DNA of 64,000 bases from positions 190,017,112 to 190,081,111 of the forward strand of contig OX465281.1 in the NCBI GenBank assembly GCA_949987705.1, given 5' to 3'. The stretch is from Thereva unica. Taxonomy: Eukaryota; Arthropoda; Insecta; Diptera; Therevidae. The notes beneath the pieces are model-generated. The model was not told the origin of the DNA and ran no database searches. It saw nothing but the letters and a program-made list of their open reading frames with translations. This document shows positions 1 to 35,742 of the stretch, piece by piece. How positions within the stretch are numbered: position 1 is the first letter of the stretch; every line of letters begins with the position of its first letter. The position numbers and the translations under genes are program-made.

Positions 1-459
1 TCTTTCAATAACAATAAAACAAAAGACAAGTGCACTGTCTGTGGAAAAAATGGTCATAACAAAAGAACATGCTGGTACAATAACTACAAATGCTCCAAAT
101 GCAATCGCCAAGGGCATTTAGCAGCGGTGTGCAGGGACACCAAACAAATCAAAACAATAAAAATGGATGGAAGTCAAAGTGATGATAGTGAATCAGAATC
201 AACAAGTTGCTCATGTCAACATGAACCTACATCTATTGACAGGTCAAGCAAAGTAGAATATATTTCTAACATTACCCTTAAAAATTCTATTGATCCAATT
301 TTTATTTCAGTTAAAATAGAAAATAAACAACACGACTTTGAGCTGGATACTGGTGCAAGCATATCGGCAATAACAGAAGAAGAATATAATAAAAAATTTG
401 CGCACAACAAATTAAAAAACGTAGAAACGCGAATAGAATCATATACAGGTGAGAACTGA
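1..459 (+). pseudogene. gag zinc knuckles plus start of aspartic protease (retrotransposon fragment)
   Basis: The frame is open from base 1. It shows two CCHC zinc knuckles of the C-x2-C-x4-H-x4-C type (CTVCGKNGHNKRTC and CSKCNRQGHLAAVC), then an acidic, serine-rich linker and the protease active-site motif ELDTGAS near residue 117. Knuckles bind genomic RNA and the protease processes the polyprotein. The frame ends at 457-459, and the rest of the protease continues in another frame from about 449 (it includes LGRDFL), so a frameshift breaks the protease. Confidence 0.8.
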
Positions 460-1150
460 GAAGTTACAAGCATTAGGTTCTTTTGTTGTTTTTGTAGAAT
501 ATATAGGCATAAAAAAGCAATTAAAAATTTTTGTAATAAAAAACGGAAATTCGAATATCCTTGGTCGTGATTTTTTGGCGAATCTTGGTCTAAAGCTTAC
601 AGTCAACAAGATAAGCATTGAAAAGAACACGGAAAAACAATTTGAAAAATTAATGGAAAGTTATGGTGATTTATTTAATGAACAGATGGGGGAGTATAAG
701 CACAACACAATTTCTCTGGAAGTGACAGATAATATCAAAAGTGTAAAAAAATTCTATAAACCACGTCCAGTCGCGTATGCAAAAAAGGCAGAAGTGAAAA
801 AGGTTTTAAGCGAATGGCTTAGTCAAGGCTTGATTGAAAAAGTTGATAACAATGAATGGGGAACACCGATAGTGATAGTTCAAAAGAAAGAAGGTCTAAA
901 AATATGTGGAGACTACAAAGTCACCCTTAACCCAATACTGAAGGATTACAATCATCCTCTCCCTCGTATAGAGGATATTTTCGCCTCATTAACAGGTGGC
1001 AGATACTTCGCTAAATTAGACATAAAGCAAGCTTTTATGCAAATGAAACTTGATGAAGAAGCTCAAAAACTTTGTGCGTTGAGCACCCACATAGGTATAT
1101 TTAAAATGAAAAGAATGCCATACGGAATTAAACCAGCGACAACTCATTAG
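449..1150 (+). pseudogene. protease C-terminus and N-terminal half of reverse transcriptase
   Basis: The frame carries the second protease motif (NILGRDFLANLGL) and then RT fingers/palm motifs in order: the entry segment SQGLIEKVDNNEWGTPIVIV, a KKEGLKICGDYK motif, and KLDIKQAFMQMKLDEE, whose aspartate is the first catalytic residue. It stops just after MPYGIKPA, before the YxDD box, so there is no complete active site. The next sequence belongs to the region just ahead of integrase. This is inferred to be a deletion scar. Confidence 0.8.
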
Positions 1151-2316
1151 TAGAGCTAAATGACTTAAGAATTGAAACTCAAAACGATGAGGTTTTAAAA
1201 AAATTATACAATACGATACAAAAAGAAGAAGTACATAAATTGAAAGGAGAACAATTTAAACCTTTTTTACGCATATCACAGGAATTAGGAATAGATTCCG
1301 GGGTAATTGTGTGGCGTGATAGAGTATTAATTCCACATAAATATAGAAGCATAATTTTAAGTGAACTTCACTCAAGCCATCTGGGAATGGTTAAAACAAA
1401 ATTGTTAGCCAGACACTACTTTTGGTGGCCAGGGTTAACACACGATATAGAAGAATATACTAAAAATTGTGAAAGTTGTTTAGCCAACTCTAGTTTGCCA
1501 GATAAGTCAAATTTAATAAGTTGGGATATTCCAAAACGAACTTGGTCACGCATCCATATTGATTACGCTGGACCAAAATGGGGCTACTGGTTTTTAATAA
1601 TAATAGACTCCAAATCTAAGTGGCTTGAAGTATTTAAAACAAAATCTCCCACTGCAGAATTTACGATATCAAGACTTAGAGAGACATTTGCTAGATTTGG
1701 TCTTTGTGACATCATAGTATCAGACAATGGTAGCATTTTTCATTCAGAAAATTTTCAAAATTTCTTAAAATCGAATAACATATTTCACAAGACAACTCCT
1801 ACATATTATCCACAGACAAATGGACAGGCTGAAAATGCTGTCAAGATAGTAAAAAAAGCTTTAATGAAAGCATTACATGAAAAGTCTAAAATAGCATGTG
1901 AAATTGAGAAGCATCTTCAAAATTTTCTACTGAGTTATAGAACGACCACACACTCAACAACGAACAATTCACCATCCAATGTCATGTTTGGTAGACAAAT
2001 TAAAACGCGCTTGGATAATTTACATCCGAGATTTTTCAGAGAGCCTGACCCAGAGAAGGATGTGACTAAAGAAATATTAAAGAACCAAAGAAAGCAAATT
2101 AAAAATGACAGGGGAAGGGAGAGTAGAGCATTAGACGTAGGCCAAAGAATTATGACCACGGATTTCAAGAACAATAAATTGATATGGCTTCCAGCTGTAA
2201 TAGAAAGAAAGTACGGCAAAAGAATTTATTTGTGTAAGTTCGATGATGGCAGATTAACCAAAAGACACATTGATCGTATTCATACGAGAACACCAGTATC
2301 CATCCCAAAGAAGTAA
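1147..2316 (+). pseudogene. Ty3/gypsy integrase domain
   Basis: Integrase inserts retroelement cDNA into the host genome. The domain is complete here: an HHCC zinc motif (HSSH, then CESC about 30 residues on), a catalytic core with D in HIDYAG, D in VSDNGSIF and E in TNGQAENAVK, and a basic C-terminal tail ending at 2316. The spacing between the second D and the E fits DD35E. The frame is open from about 1147 with no obvious ATG, as expected for the tail of a polyprotein. It is intact over about 390 codons although the rest of the element is broken. Confidence 0.85.
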
Positions 2317-2435
2317 TAACGTAAGAGAATTTTTATATTTTAATGTTGTAACTTTAAACTATTGAAACCGAAATGAATTATATAACTTTAAATTTATATA
2401 TTGAAATGAAATATTTCTAAGTAAGGACCGAGGAG

Positions 2436-2619
2436 TGTAGCAGAAGTGAACGCACCCCAGTTGCTCAATGTGCAACGCTGAATGAGCAACCCTGAATTAT
2501 ACAGGGGGCAAGTGACCCACTTCCGTTTTAGCTCCTCGTGTCGGCAAGACTAAAATATAAAATAGGAGAATAAAACCATTGTTAACGAAAGAGCATTTAT
2601 TAATATTGATTCCCGGACA
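2436..2619 (+). repeat. putative 3' LTR of the gypsy remnant
   Basis: A purine-rich stretch (AAGGACCGAGGAG) precedes TGTAGCAG at 2436, which is the expected polypurine-tract/LTR junction. An AATAAA lies near 2570. The end near 2619 is a guess from a terminal CA; the partner LTR is outside the window, so the boundaries are provisional. Confidence 0.5.
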
Positions 2620-2624
2620 TCACA

Positions 2625-2928
2625 AGCTTGGGGCTCTGCACACACAAATGTCATGAAGCCGTTAATTAATTTACAGTCGAAAATCATTAAAATGTGCATA
2701 AAAAAATCTAAATTCTTTTCCACTACTGAAGCGTTATCCACTTGCCCACTTGCAATACGAAAATGCAGAAAAGTGGTATCTAAAAGACACCCCAGTTACT
2801 TAGGTCCGATGATGTATAATGAACTCTCTATTGATATAAGGCAATCATTGAACGAATCCAGTTCTAGAAGTATCCTTAAGTATGTTATCCGAAGAAACAG
2901 TCATGAACTTTTAAAATACTTATGTTAG
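2625..2928 (+). pseudogene. C-terminal fragment of a CR1/Jockey-type LINE reverse transcriptase
   Basis: The reading frame resembles the end of LINE RT proteins: a WGSAHTN segment, then PLINLQSKIIKMC (the usual 'L-Q-K' helix after the RT thumb), then GPMMYNELSIDIRQSL and a basic tail before the stop at 2926-2928. Everything upstream is absent, as is usual for 5'-truncated LINE copies. The following 250 bases are probably its 3' UTR. Clade assignment is tentative. Confidence 0.6.
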
Positions 2929-3177
2929 GCAAATCAACTTTCAATTGTTATAATATCAATAATACACCACTAAATTTTAAAGTTAGAAAATAGTTAGAAC
3001 TTACTGCACCTAGATATAAGAAATTCCAAGAAGTTAAGACCGCTAGGGCTCTCACACACAAGTTTTCTTATGTGAGGGCTAACTTAGACCATAGTTTGTA
3101 AATTAAAACACTATGTACATATTTTTATAAGTTGCAATAATACAAAAAAAAAAAAAAAAACTCGACCGTACCGTACC

Positions 3178-3312
3178 TTCATATCCCTTAACCTTTTCCC
3201 CCTCCCCCGTACTAAGTTTTCTGCTAGACATAGCACCATGACGTGACAAATGGCATGACGTACTGGTGGTACCGGACTCCTGAGCTTAGCACTCCCACAT
3301 AAAAAAATATTC
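3178..3312 (+). repeat. LINE 3'-UTR copy with short A-tail (same family as 7886-8330)
   Basis: This segment matches the reverse complement of 7905-8010 over about 120 bases, including CATGACGTGACAAATG and the TGAGCTTAGCACT block, and ends in a short A run at 3302. It is therefore a 3' terminal piece of the same LINE in the opposite orientation. No coding part is attached. An unrelated run of about 18 A lies just before it at 3143. Confidence 0.65.
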
Positions 3313-4314
3313 AGGCGACGGCCGGTAGAGTCGGCGGCATCAGTGGAGAAAAACAATTTCGCACCGCGGGAATCTGGACCACAAGAATCATAGGTGATTT
3401 ATAATGAACAATTTTTATGTGGCATAAGTGAAGAAATTATTGATCTAAAGATTAATGATCAAAATGACTAAACGTCAAAACAGTTGGCCTTCTGGTATTC
3501 GAAACTGTAGAAAAAATTGATATAAACTAAAAGAAGACAACACAATTGTAGCTAAGTAATAATTTTGCAGAAAAATTAATTTTGAAGTCCATTTATAAAA
3601 AATATCTGACTAAACTTTATGCCCTAAAAGAATACCATGCTAACATTGACATCCGCACTTGGTAATAGTTTTTTCTTCTTTAATTGTTGCGTGTCCATAA
3701 ATTATAATCGTTGGTTGCACCACCTCCAGGAAAGAATACATAGCTTAAAAATCGTTCTAAAATCGCCCGCAGCACCAAGGTGAACTTGTTGTTATTCAAC
3801 TTTGTAGGCAAGCGTGGTAGCATGAATCGATTGCCGTGATCAGACTGTAAATAAAAAATTCTACTAGCAACCTCCAAAAATATTTTAGCGGCGCCGGTAG
3901 AAATCCGATGTACAAACAAGATTTAGATTTTACCCACCCCATTTTCTAAGATGCGCAAATGTCTAATCTTTGGCAGTGCAAAGACAACTGTTAAGGAATA
4001 CTCAAGTAGAGGAGAATTGTTAGAAAAAGCGGTTCAAAGTAGAGAAAGTGATACCCATCGTACATAGAAGATCGGTTCAATGCCACCTTTCCGATGAACC
4101 ATAATCAAAAATAGTCTCTTTGCTTCTAGGCTGATGTAATTGTCGCGATAAATCACGAAAATGCCATCATTATTCAATTAACTGCAGACAATCTAGTCAT
4201 ATTTATTCTTGGAGCTTTCGAGCAAATCCAGCATCGCTAGTGGCTCAGTTTTAAAAAGTTCGCAGCGCAAGCTACTTCTAACGACCAAAGTGAAGAGCAA
4301 TAGGAACCTCCAAA
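3313..4314. other. Upstream region of the P450 gene, no supported gene
   Basis: No gene is supported. A 79-codon minus-strand frame at 3680-3919 has no recognisable domain. A TCAGTT initiator-like motif near 4242 and an AT-rich stretch near 4200 could form the P450 core promoter, but this is weak by eye. Confidence 0.35.
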
Positions 4315-29125
<24,811 letters not shown>

Positions 29126-30285
29126 GATTTTTTTATTACATATTTTTACCTATGCACGGCGGGGTTGTTGTATTTTGTTGTTAGTTCTATTTGCTTAAGT
29201 TTAATGAGTTCTAGTAAAAATTTGCATTTGCTTAATTCAATGTAGAAAAGAATACAATCCAAAACAAGTTTATAGTTGACAATGATTCTCTTTAATTAAC
29301 TAATTAATTTCTAGTGTATTCATAGTTTTTTTTAAATGCGATTGATATTAAATGAACAATTACTCTTTCATAAGCATATCTTTTTTGTATATTTTCCTTA
29401 CAAAAAAATTCCAGAGAAAAAATCTGAAGTCACAGCTGTCATATATGACATGACAGAAGATGCGGTAAGTTTTATCTGCTGCAAAAAAACCTACTGCTAT
29501 TTCCCAGCAGGACCAGTAAGCTTAGAGAAGTAGTGAAATAAGCACTTACTAGTAATGGGTAGGCCTTACCATACCCATTATAGAAGTGCTTATTTTTGTA
29601 CAAGATGTCATAGGAGGTAAGGCCTTACTTTTTGACTTTCCCTAGAGTAGTTACATCAGTACTTACCTTAGAGTACTTACAGAACTGTTCATCTGTAAGG
29701 GGTATCGTAAAGCCTATCCGCTACTAGTAAGTGCTCTTTTCAGTACTTCTGTAAGTTTACAAGTAATACTGGGGTATTACAAAAATACGAAAACAAATGA
29801 GACATCGGGCAAATCTCACTTGTTTGGGTTTAATTCTGGATTACACCTTATAATCTACCCTCTCTTGTAATGGGTTATATAAGGGATCATCCGTCATAAT
29901 CAAAAAAAGTAAAGGATACCTTTTCCCTTTCTATATAAAATCGAAACTGTTGTTGTTTCTGCATTAGTGCTGACAGACGTCACAAGGGGACGTTTTTTGC
30001 GATATTCGAAGCTCTCAGTCTCTTTTACATTACTTTGGCTCTGTATACCGTGGTCCAAAGTGCATGACTACACACTCGTGCAACCTAGCGAAGTGTTCAG
30101 TCGCCCAGCACACCACTCACCGCGAGTCTTTTGACTCGGGCGCAAAAACCGCCAAAGATACAAAGTCGCCTGAGGCGAAGTAAAGTTACACAAAGCGAAT
30201 CCTCTCTACATTCTCGACTTCGATCAACTTTGTGAGTAGAGTAGTGCAGGCTTAAGAATAAATAAACTTAGCAATGTAATGACCC
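29126..30285. repeat. P450 3' flank with palindromic MITE at 29499-29773
   Basis: 29126-29490 is probably 3' UTR and flank; no AATAAA is obvious in the first 200 bases. 29499-29773 has inverted ends (CCCAGCAGGACCAGTAAGC at the left, CCCAGTATTACTTGTAAAC reversed at the right) and repeated AGTAAGTGC/GCACTTACT motifs, so it would fold extensively. 29780-30285 has no recognised gene; a TATATAAAA at about 29931 and GC-richer sequence after it may be a TE promoter or 5' UTR. Confidence 0.5.
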
Positions 30286-30889
30286 AGCAGATACCCACAA
30301 GAAAAATTGAGAATGCTTTCCCTTGGTAGGAATAAAGAAGCCTTCCTGTTCGTTGCCCAGAGAAGGTATAGAGAATTTTTTGGATTTTATTTCCGCAAAA
30401 GCTCTATTTCTTAGTTTTTGGTTGAAATGAAAACTTCTTGTTTGGACTTGTTCAGTTTTCTGTTCTTCTTATAAATTTCGGTTTCTTATAAAATTCGAAA
30501 TAATTTGCAAAGAATGTTTTCATTTCATATCACTTCTGCAGAATAAAAACAGAAGACTTCTTAACAACTTCAATAGAAGATATAGTCCATTCAAAAATCG
30601 CGTTATGGTGTTCCAAAATAACACCATTAAGAAAATCGAACCCTAAACGTTTTTGGGGTCGCTGATCACGAAAATCGAGGTCCCGCGGTCCTAAAATTAG
30701 GGCGTCACCCCTAAAAATGCAAAAAACACCCTTTTTAGGGGGTTTTCGCGATTATTTCAGTAACTAGCTGGGACCCGGTACGCCTCGCTGCACCCATAAG
30801 CCAGTAGTAAGCAATAAAAACCATCCGCTGACTTGATATTTTTCGAGATATGAATTTTTACACAGATGAAGTGTCTCAAAGAACATGGG

Positions 30890-32375
30890 TCTTGCAACGG
30901 CGGCCATGGATCGGTATATTGAGTATACTACAATGCTTATTGTATTATACTTATCATACCCTGTCATTTGATACCCATGTTGAGGGGGTTGTGAAAAAAG
31001 TGGTACCCCGCCCTCTTGAGACGGCCGCCATGGATCTATCGTATATTGAGTATACCACATTTCTTATTGTGTTTTACTTATCATACCCTTTCATTTGATA
31101 CCCATGTCGAGGTGGTTGTGAAAAAAGTGGTAATCCGGCCTCTTGAGACGGCCGCCATTGATCTAAAGGTATATTTTGCATACTACATTGCCTATTGTAT
31201 TCTACTTATCATACCCTTTCATTTGATACCCATGTCGAGGAGGTTGTGAAGAAAGTGGTATCCCGCCCTCTTGAGACGGCCGCCATGGATCTATCGTATA
31301 TTGAGTATACCACATTTCTTATTGTGTTTTACTTATCATACCCTTTCATTTGATACCCATGTCGAGGTGGTTGTGAAAAAAGTGGTAATCCGGCTTCTTG
31401 AGACGGCCGCCATGGATCTAAAGGTATATTTTGTATACTACATTGCTTATTGTATTCTACTTATCATACCCTTTCATTTGATACCCATGTTGAGGGGGTT
31501 GTGAAGAAAGTACCCACGTTGAGGGGGTTGTGAAGAAAGTGGTAATCCGGCCTCTTGAGACGGCCGCCATGGATCTATCGTATATTGAGTATACCACATT
31601 TCTTATTGTGTTTTACTTATCATACCCTTTCATTTGATACCCATGTCGAGGTGGTTGTGAAAAAAGTGGTAATCCGGCCTCTTGAGACGGCCGCCATTGA
31701 TCTAAAGGTATATTTTGCATACTATATTGCTTATTGTATTCTACTTATCATACCCTTTCATTTGATACCCATGTCGAGGAGGTTGTGAAGAAAGTGGTAT
31801 CCCGCCGTCTTGAGACGGCCGCCATGGATCTATCGTATATTGAGTATACCACATTTCTTATTGTGTTTTACTTATCATACCCTTTCATTTGATACCCATG
31901 TCGAGGTGGTTGTGAAAAAAGTTGTAATCCGGCCTCTTGAGACGGCCGCCATGGATCTAAAGGTATATTTTGTATACTACATTGCTTATTGTATTCTACT
32001 TATCATACCCTTTCATTTGATACCCATGTTGAGGGGGTTGTGAAGAAAGTACCCACGTTGAGGGGGTTGTGAAGAAAGTGGTAATCCGGCCTCTTGAGAC
32101 GGCCGTCATGGATCTAAAGGTATATTTTGTATACTACATTGCTTTTTGTGTACTACTTATCAAACTCTGTCATTTAATACCCATGTTGAGGTGGTTGGGA
32201 AGAAAGTGGTAATCCGGCCTCTTGAGACGGACGCTATGGATCTAACGGTATATTTAGTATACTACATTGCTTATTGTATTCTACTTATCATACCCTTTCA
32301 TTTGATACCCATGTCGAGGGGGTTGTGAAGAAAGTGGTATCCCGCCCTCTTGAGACGGCCGCCATGGATAATTTT
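30890..32375 (+). repeat. Tandem array, 127-128 bp units, 539-bp higher-order repeat
   Basis: The block CTTGAGACGGCCGCCATGGA recurs at 31015, 31142, 31270, 31397, 31554, 31681, 31809, 31936, 32093, 32221 and 32349. Two unit types alternate (ATCTATCGTAT and ATCTAAAGGTAT). A 30-bp partial duplication makes the fourth and eighth units 157 bp, and 31015-31553 and 31554-32092 are near-identical 539-bp copies, a recent block duplication. Recurrent 77-codon frames across the units follow from the periodicity. Confidence 0.93.
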
Positions 32376-32509
32376 TTAAATTTTTCTCTCCGTAAGAACC
32401 ATCCTCGTACTTCAACGAATATTCGAAAAAAAAATTAGTCCAATAGGTCCAGCCGTTCTCGAGTTTTGCGCTTAGCAACACATTTAGCGATTCATTTTTA
32501 TATTATAGA

Positions 32510-33240
32510 TAGCTGGGACCCGGTGCGCCTACGCTGCACCCATAAGTCAATAAAAACCATCCATTGACTTAATATTTTTCGAGATATGAATTTTACACAG
32601 ATGAAATGCCTCAAAGAACATATGGAACTTATTTGTTTTTTTATAAAATATTTCGTGATGTGTAGACTTTTTTTTGGAAACAACCAAAACCAAATTTGCC
32701 TTTTTATAATTGAACTATATACAGTTCTTCCTCACAATTGGCAAATTCGTCAGCCATATTGGCGCGGCCATTTTGAATTTATAAGGTCCGATCAAACATT
32801 CGTTATTTGCTACCTCAAAAAACCCCAGATATCGATTTTCATTGGAATCGGATCACAATTGGCAAATTCGTCGGCCATATTGGGGCGGCCATTTTGAATT
32901 TATTAGTTTTGTTTAAACATTCGTTATTTGCTACCTCATAAAACTCCAGATACCGATTGTCATTGGAATCGGAATACAATTGGCAAATTCGTCAGCCATA
33001 TTGGCGCGGCCATTTTGAATTTATAAGGTCCGATCAAACATTCGTTATTTGCTACCTCAAAAAACCCCAGATATCGATTTTCATTGGAATCGGATCACAA
33101 TTGGCAAATTCGTCGGCCATATTGGCGCGGCCATTTTGAATTTTTAAGTTTTGACCACAAATTCGTTTTTAGCGACCTTAAGAACCCCTAGATACCCACT
33201 TTCATTGAAATCGGAACACAATTTGCAAATTCATATTTTG
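32510..33240 (+). repeat. Second module: shared leader and 121-bp tandem array
   Basis: 32513-32630 repeats the leader seen at 30766-30890 (AGCTGGGACCCGG, CTGCACCCATAAG, TTTTTCGAGATATGAATTTT). An array follows whose units start ACAATTGGCAAATTCG at 32734, 32855, 32976 and 33097, with a degenerate one at 33218: a 121-bp period with alternating variants. The text before the second leader (CCAGCCGTTCTCGAGTTTTG ... TATTATAGATAG) resembles common arthropod repeat 3' ends. Confidence 0.88.
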
Positions 33241-35400
33241 GTGGCCATTTTGAATTTCGGTCATTTTTCGGCGGCCATTTTGAATTTCGAAAATCGGGCT
33301 TCGAGGTGTTTCAGGGCAGACCCCAACGGACCTTCGTGCAAAATTTCGAAGCTCTACGATGACTGGTGCGCCCGCTATAGCGCACACATACATACAATTG
33401 ACGAAAAAATGCAAAAGTTGTCGATTGTCGATTCGATTTTTTTCCTTTTTCTTCAAGTTTAAAATTTTTTCTTTTTCACCATCAAAAGTGCATAAAAGAA
33501 GCTACATTTTAAAAAAAGTAAGAACCTCATACGAAGCGATGCACAAAACTGGTAGGCCAATCAATTTTCAAATTTGAAGTCAATTTTTGAGCCTTGTATT
33601 AGATATTTTGACTTGAAATTTTAACCAGTTATTGTTCACATTATAAAGTATAACTTTTGAAAATTTCATCAAATTTCACTGAAAATATTCGAAGTTTCAC
33701 CAAAAAAACAAAATTCAGTAGTTTCTTCAGTTTTTGAATTTTTTTGAGGTTATGTGTGGAGATAAAAGTTTCATATTGTAACCGCTGGTAGCCAATATCA
33801 TAACGAACAACCTCTATTTTTTTCGATTTTTTCGGACCTACACATGCCGAGATATACGCATCTATATTTAGAAAGAACGACCAAAATGGTAAATTTTTGA
33901 CATAATGGCCGATAACTTACGTAGCGGCGGTTGCTAGAGGTAGAAAATGTCCATTTCGTATAGTATTCGATGTAACTAACATGTTCCAAAAAAAAAATTT
34001 TACTCTCGAGACAATTCCCTTTTCACTAAAATTTGATGCTCATCTGACTCCACTATTTGCGAAGGTGATTGATTTATACTAAATTAAGGCGAACTTAATG
34101 GTAGGGGGTACTCCTAAAGGGTTCAAACTACCCCTAAATTGGCGAAAAATGGCAAAAAATGCAAAATACATTTTTTTTTCAAGTTTATGCTTCAAATTCG
34201 ATTGTGGGCGTACTGTCAGGCAAAAATAAATTATTTTCAACCCTTAAGGGGTTAAAACTACCCCTACAATATAGTTCTATATAGTTTTTGGGGTCGCTGA
34301 TCACGAAAATCGAGGTCCCGCATCGTACATACACACATGTACACATACGTAAGTATCACATAGTAACATACCCACATGTATATACATATATCAATTTATA
34401 TTTTCTAATAAAAAGAATTTTTATTCAAACACTTCATTAAAATAATTTAAATTGCAATCTACGAAAAGAATTTTTTTTTTCATTTTAACCCTAAGATTTA
34501 ACTCCTTCAAGAGGGTCAAAAATTTTCCTAATGTATTAATATTTCATCAAATAGAAAATTTTAATGCAAAACAATAAATTTCAATTTGTTCCAATTACAA
34601 TTTTAATGTGGGGGTAGTTTTACCCCCTTAAGAGTTGAAAAAATTAATTTGCTGATAATACCTTTTGAACCAAATTTCAAACAAAAAGCAAAAAAAATGT
34701 TTGCAATTTTTTTTATATTAAGTTGTTTTTATTATATTGGGGTAGTGTTAACCCCTTAGGGGTTGAAAATAATTTATTTTTGCCTGACAGTACGCCCACA
34801 ATCGAATTTGAAGCATAAACTTGAAAAAAAAAATTTTGCAATTTTTGCCAATTTTCGCCAATTTAGGGGTAGTTTCAACCCTTTAGGAGTACCCCTTACC
34901 ATTAAGTTCGCCTTAATTTTGTATAAATCAACCACCTTCGCAAATAAGAATTAAAAAAAGTGCATTTCATCGCATTAGTTTTCATTATTACTGGAATAAT
35001 CGCGAAAACCCCCTAAAAAGGGGTGTTTTTTGCATTTTTAGGAGTGACGCCCTAATTTTAGGACCGCGGGACCTCGATTTTCGTGATTAGCGACCCCAAA
35101 AACCTTTAGGGTTCGATTTTCTTAACGGTGTTATTTTGGAACACCCCCCCCCGCGTTTTGAATGGACTAATAAAAGGTAGTCTTCCATCCAATGACATGG
35201 ATGGATAAAGGGAATATTAACTAGAGCACGGAAGAGAATGCTTCAGAACTTCTTCGGAAGGTTTTCTGCATTCATGATTGTATGTTTTCTTTTCCTTGTG
35301 GGTATAAACAGAGCATACCAACTCCCGCTTAGTATACACAGAACAATAAATTCATAGAGAAAAGCAACGAACTAAAAAAGCAAAAAAAAGTAGGTATTGA
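33241..35400. repeat. Noncoding part of the inverted-repeat element
   Basis: Holds the inner hairpin 34045-34280 / 34725-34945 (shared CAAATTCGATTGTGGGCGTA and CCTAAATTGGCGAAAA blocks in opposite orientation, loop about 445 bases). No ORF is supported. Confidence 0.6.
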
Positions 35401-35742
35401 GAAGAAGAAATGAGGAAAATGGAAGAATCAGTCAACTCATATGACACAAGGAATTTTTACATAAATTCCTTCGAAGCGCTTTCCAAGCGGGAAAACTTGG
35501 GAGCGCTGCTCAGGGGAGCTAATTTTAAGCGCTGCCAAAGATGCTGCCAAGGAAGCATTACTGGAGCTTTCAGAAATTTTATACAGGGTGTATTGCTGAA
35601 ATTGTCCAAACTTTGTCATTTTGTAAAAAAAAAATATGCTGCTGCGTATTTTTTCGAGAAAAGGGTGGTTGAAGTTGAAATTTAGTGAACAACAAAAAAT
35701 TGTAAATAGGTTGTATTCTGCGTATCCATCCATCCAATGGCG

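Larger units (their letters stand above)
1..2620 (+). mobile_element. Ty3/gypsy-type LTR retrotransposon remnant, truncated by window start
   Basis: Pieces occur in Ty3/gypsy order on the + strand: nucleocapsid zinc knuckles, aspartic protease, the first part of reverse transcriptase, integrase, a purine-rich tract, then a putative 3' LTR. The 5' LTR and most of gag lie before the window. The second half of RT and all of RNase H are missing: the RT frame stops at 1150 and an integrase-upstream frame opens at 1147, so an internal deletion joined the two. The element cannot be functional as read. The family is inferred from domain order and motifs; the clade was not tested. Confidence 0.85.
30286..35312. 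mobile_element. 5 kb inverted-repeat element with tandem arrays
   Basis: Outer ends include TACCCACAAGAAAAA (30295) and, inverted, TTTTCCTTGTGGGTA (35298). Inside, 30580-30765 pairs with 34985-35175 (TTTTAGGGGGTTTTCGCGAT, AAAATCGAGGTCCCGCG and ATAACACC occur in both orientations). A second inner inverted pair lies at 34045-34280 / 34725-34945. Between the outer arms are two tandem arrays and noncoding repeats; no transposase is visible. The REF motif GATCACGAAAATCGAGGTCC also occurs at 34295 and, diverged, at 46415. It may be one long foldback-type transposon or a composite. Confidence 0.55.

Noticed and set aside
3680..3919. 79-codon minus frame upstream of the P450
   Set aside because: Some protein-like composition but no recognised motif or splice context; too little to call a gene.
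31016..32328. Five similar 60-77 codon plus frames with near-identical proteins
   Set aside because: They follow the 127/128-bp tandem period, start at TTG and show no domain; the repetition explains them.
30890..33240. CRISPR-like look of regularly spaced repeats
   Set aside because: Units are contiguous and over 120 bp, with no short repeat/unique spacer alternation, no cas genes, and the genome is animal.
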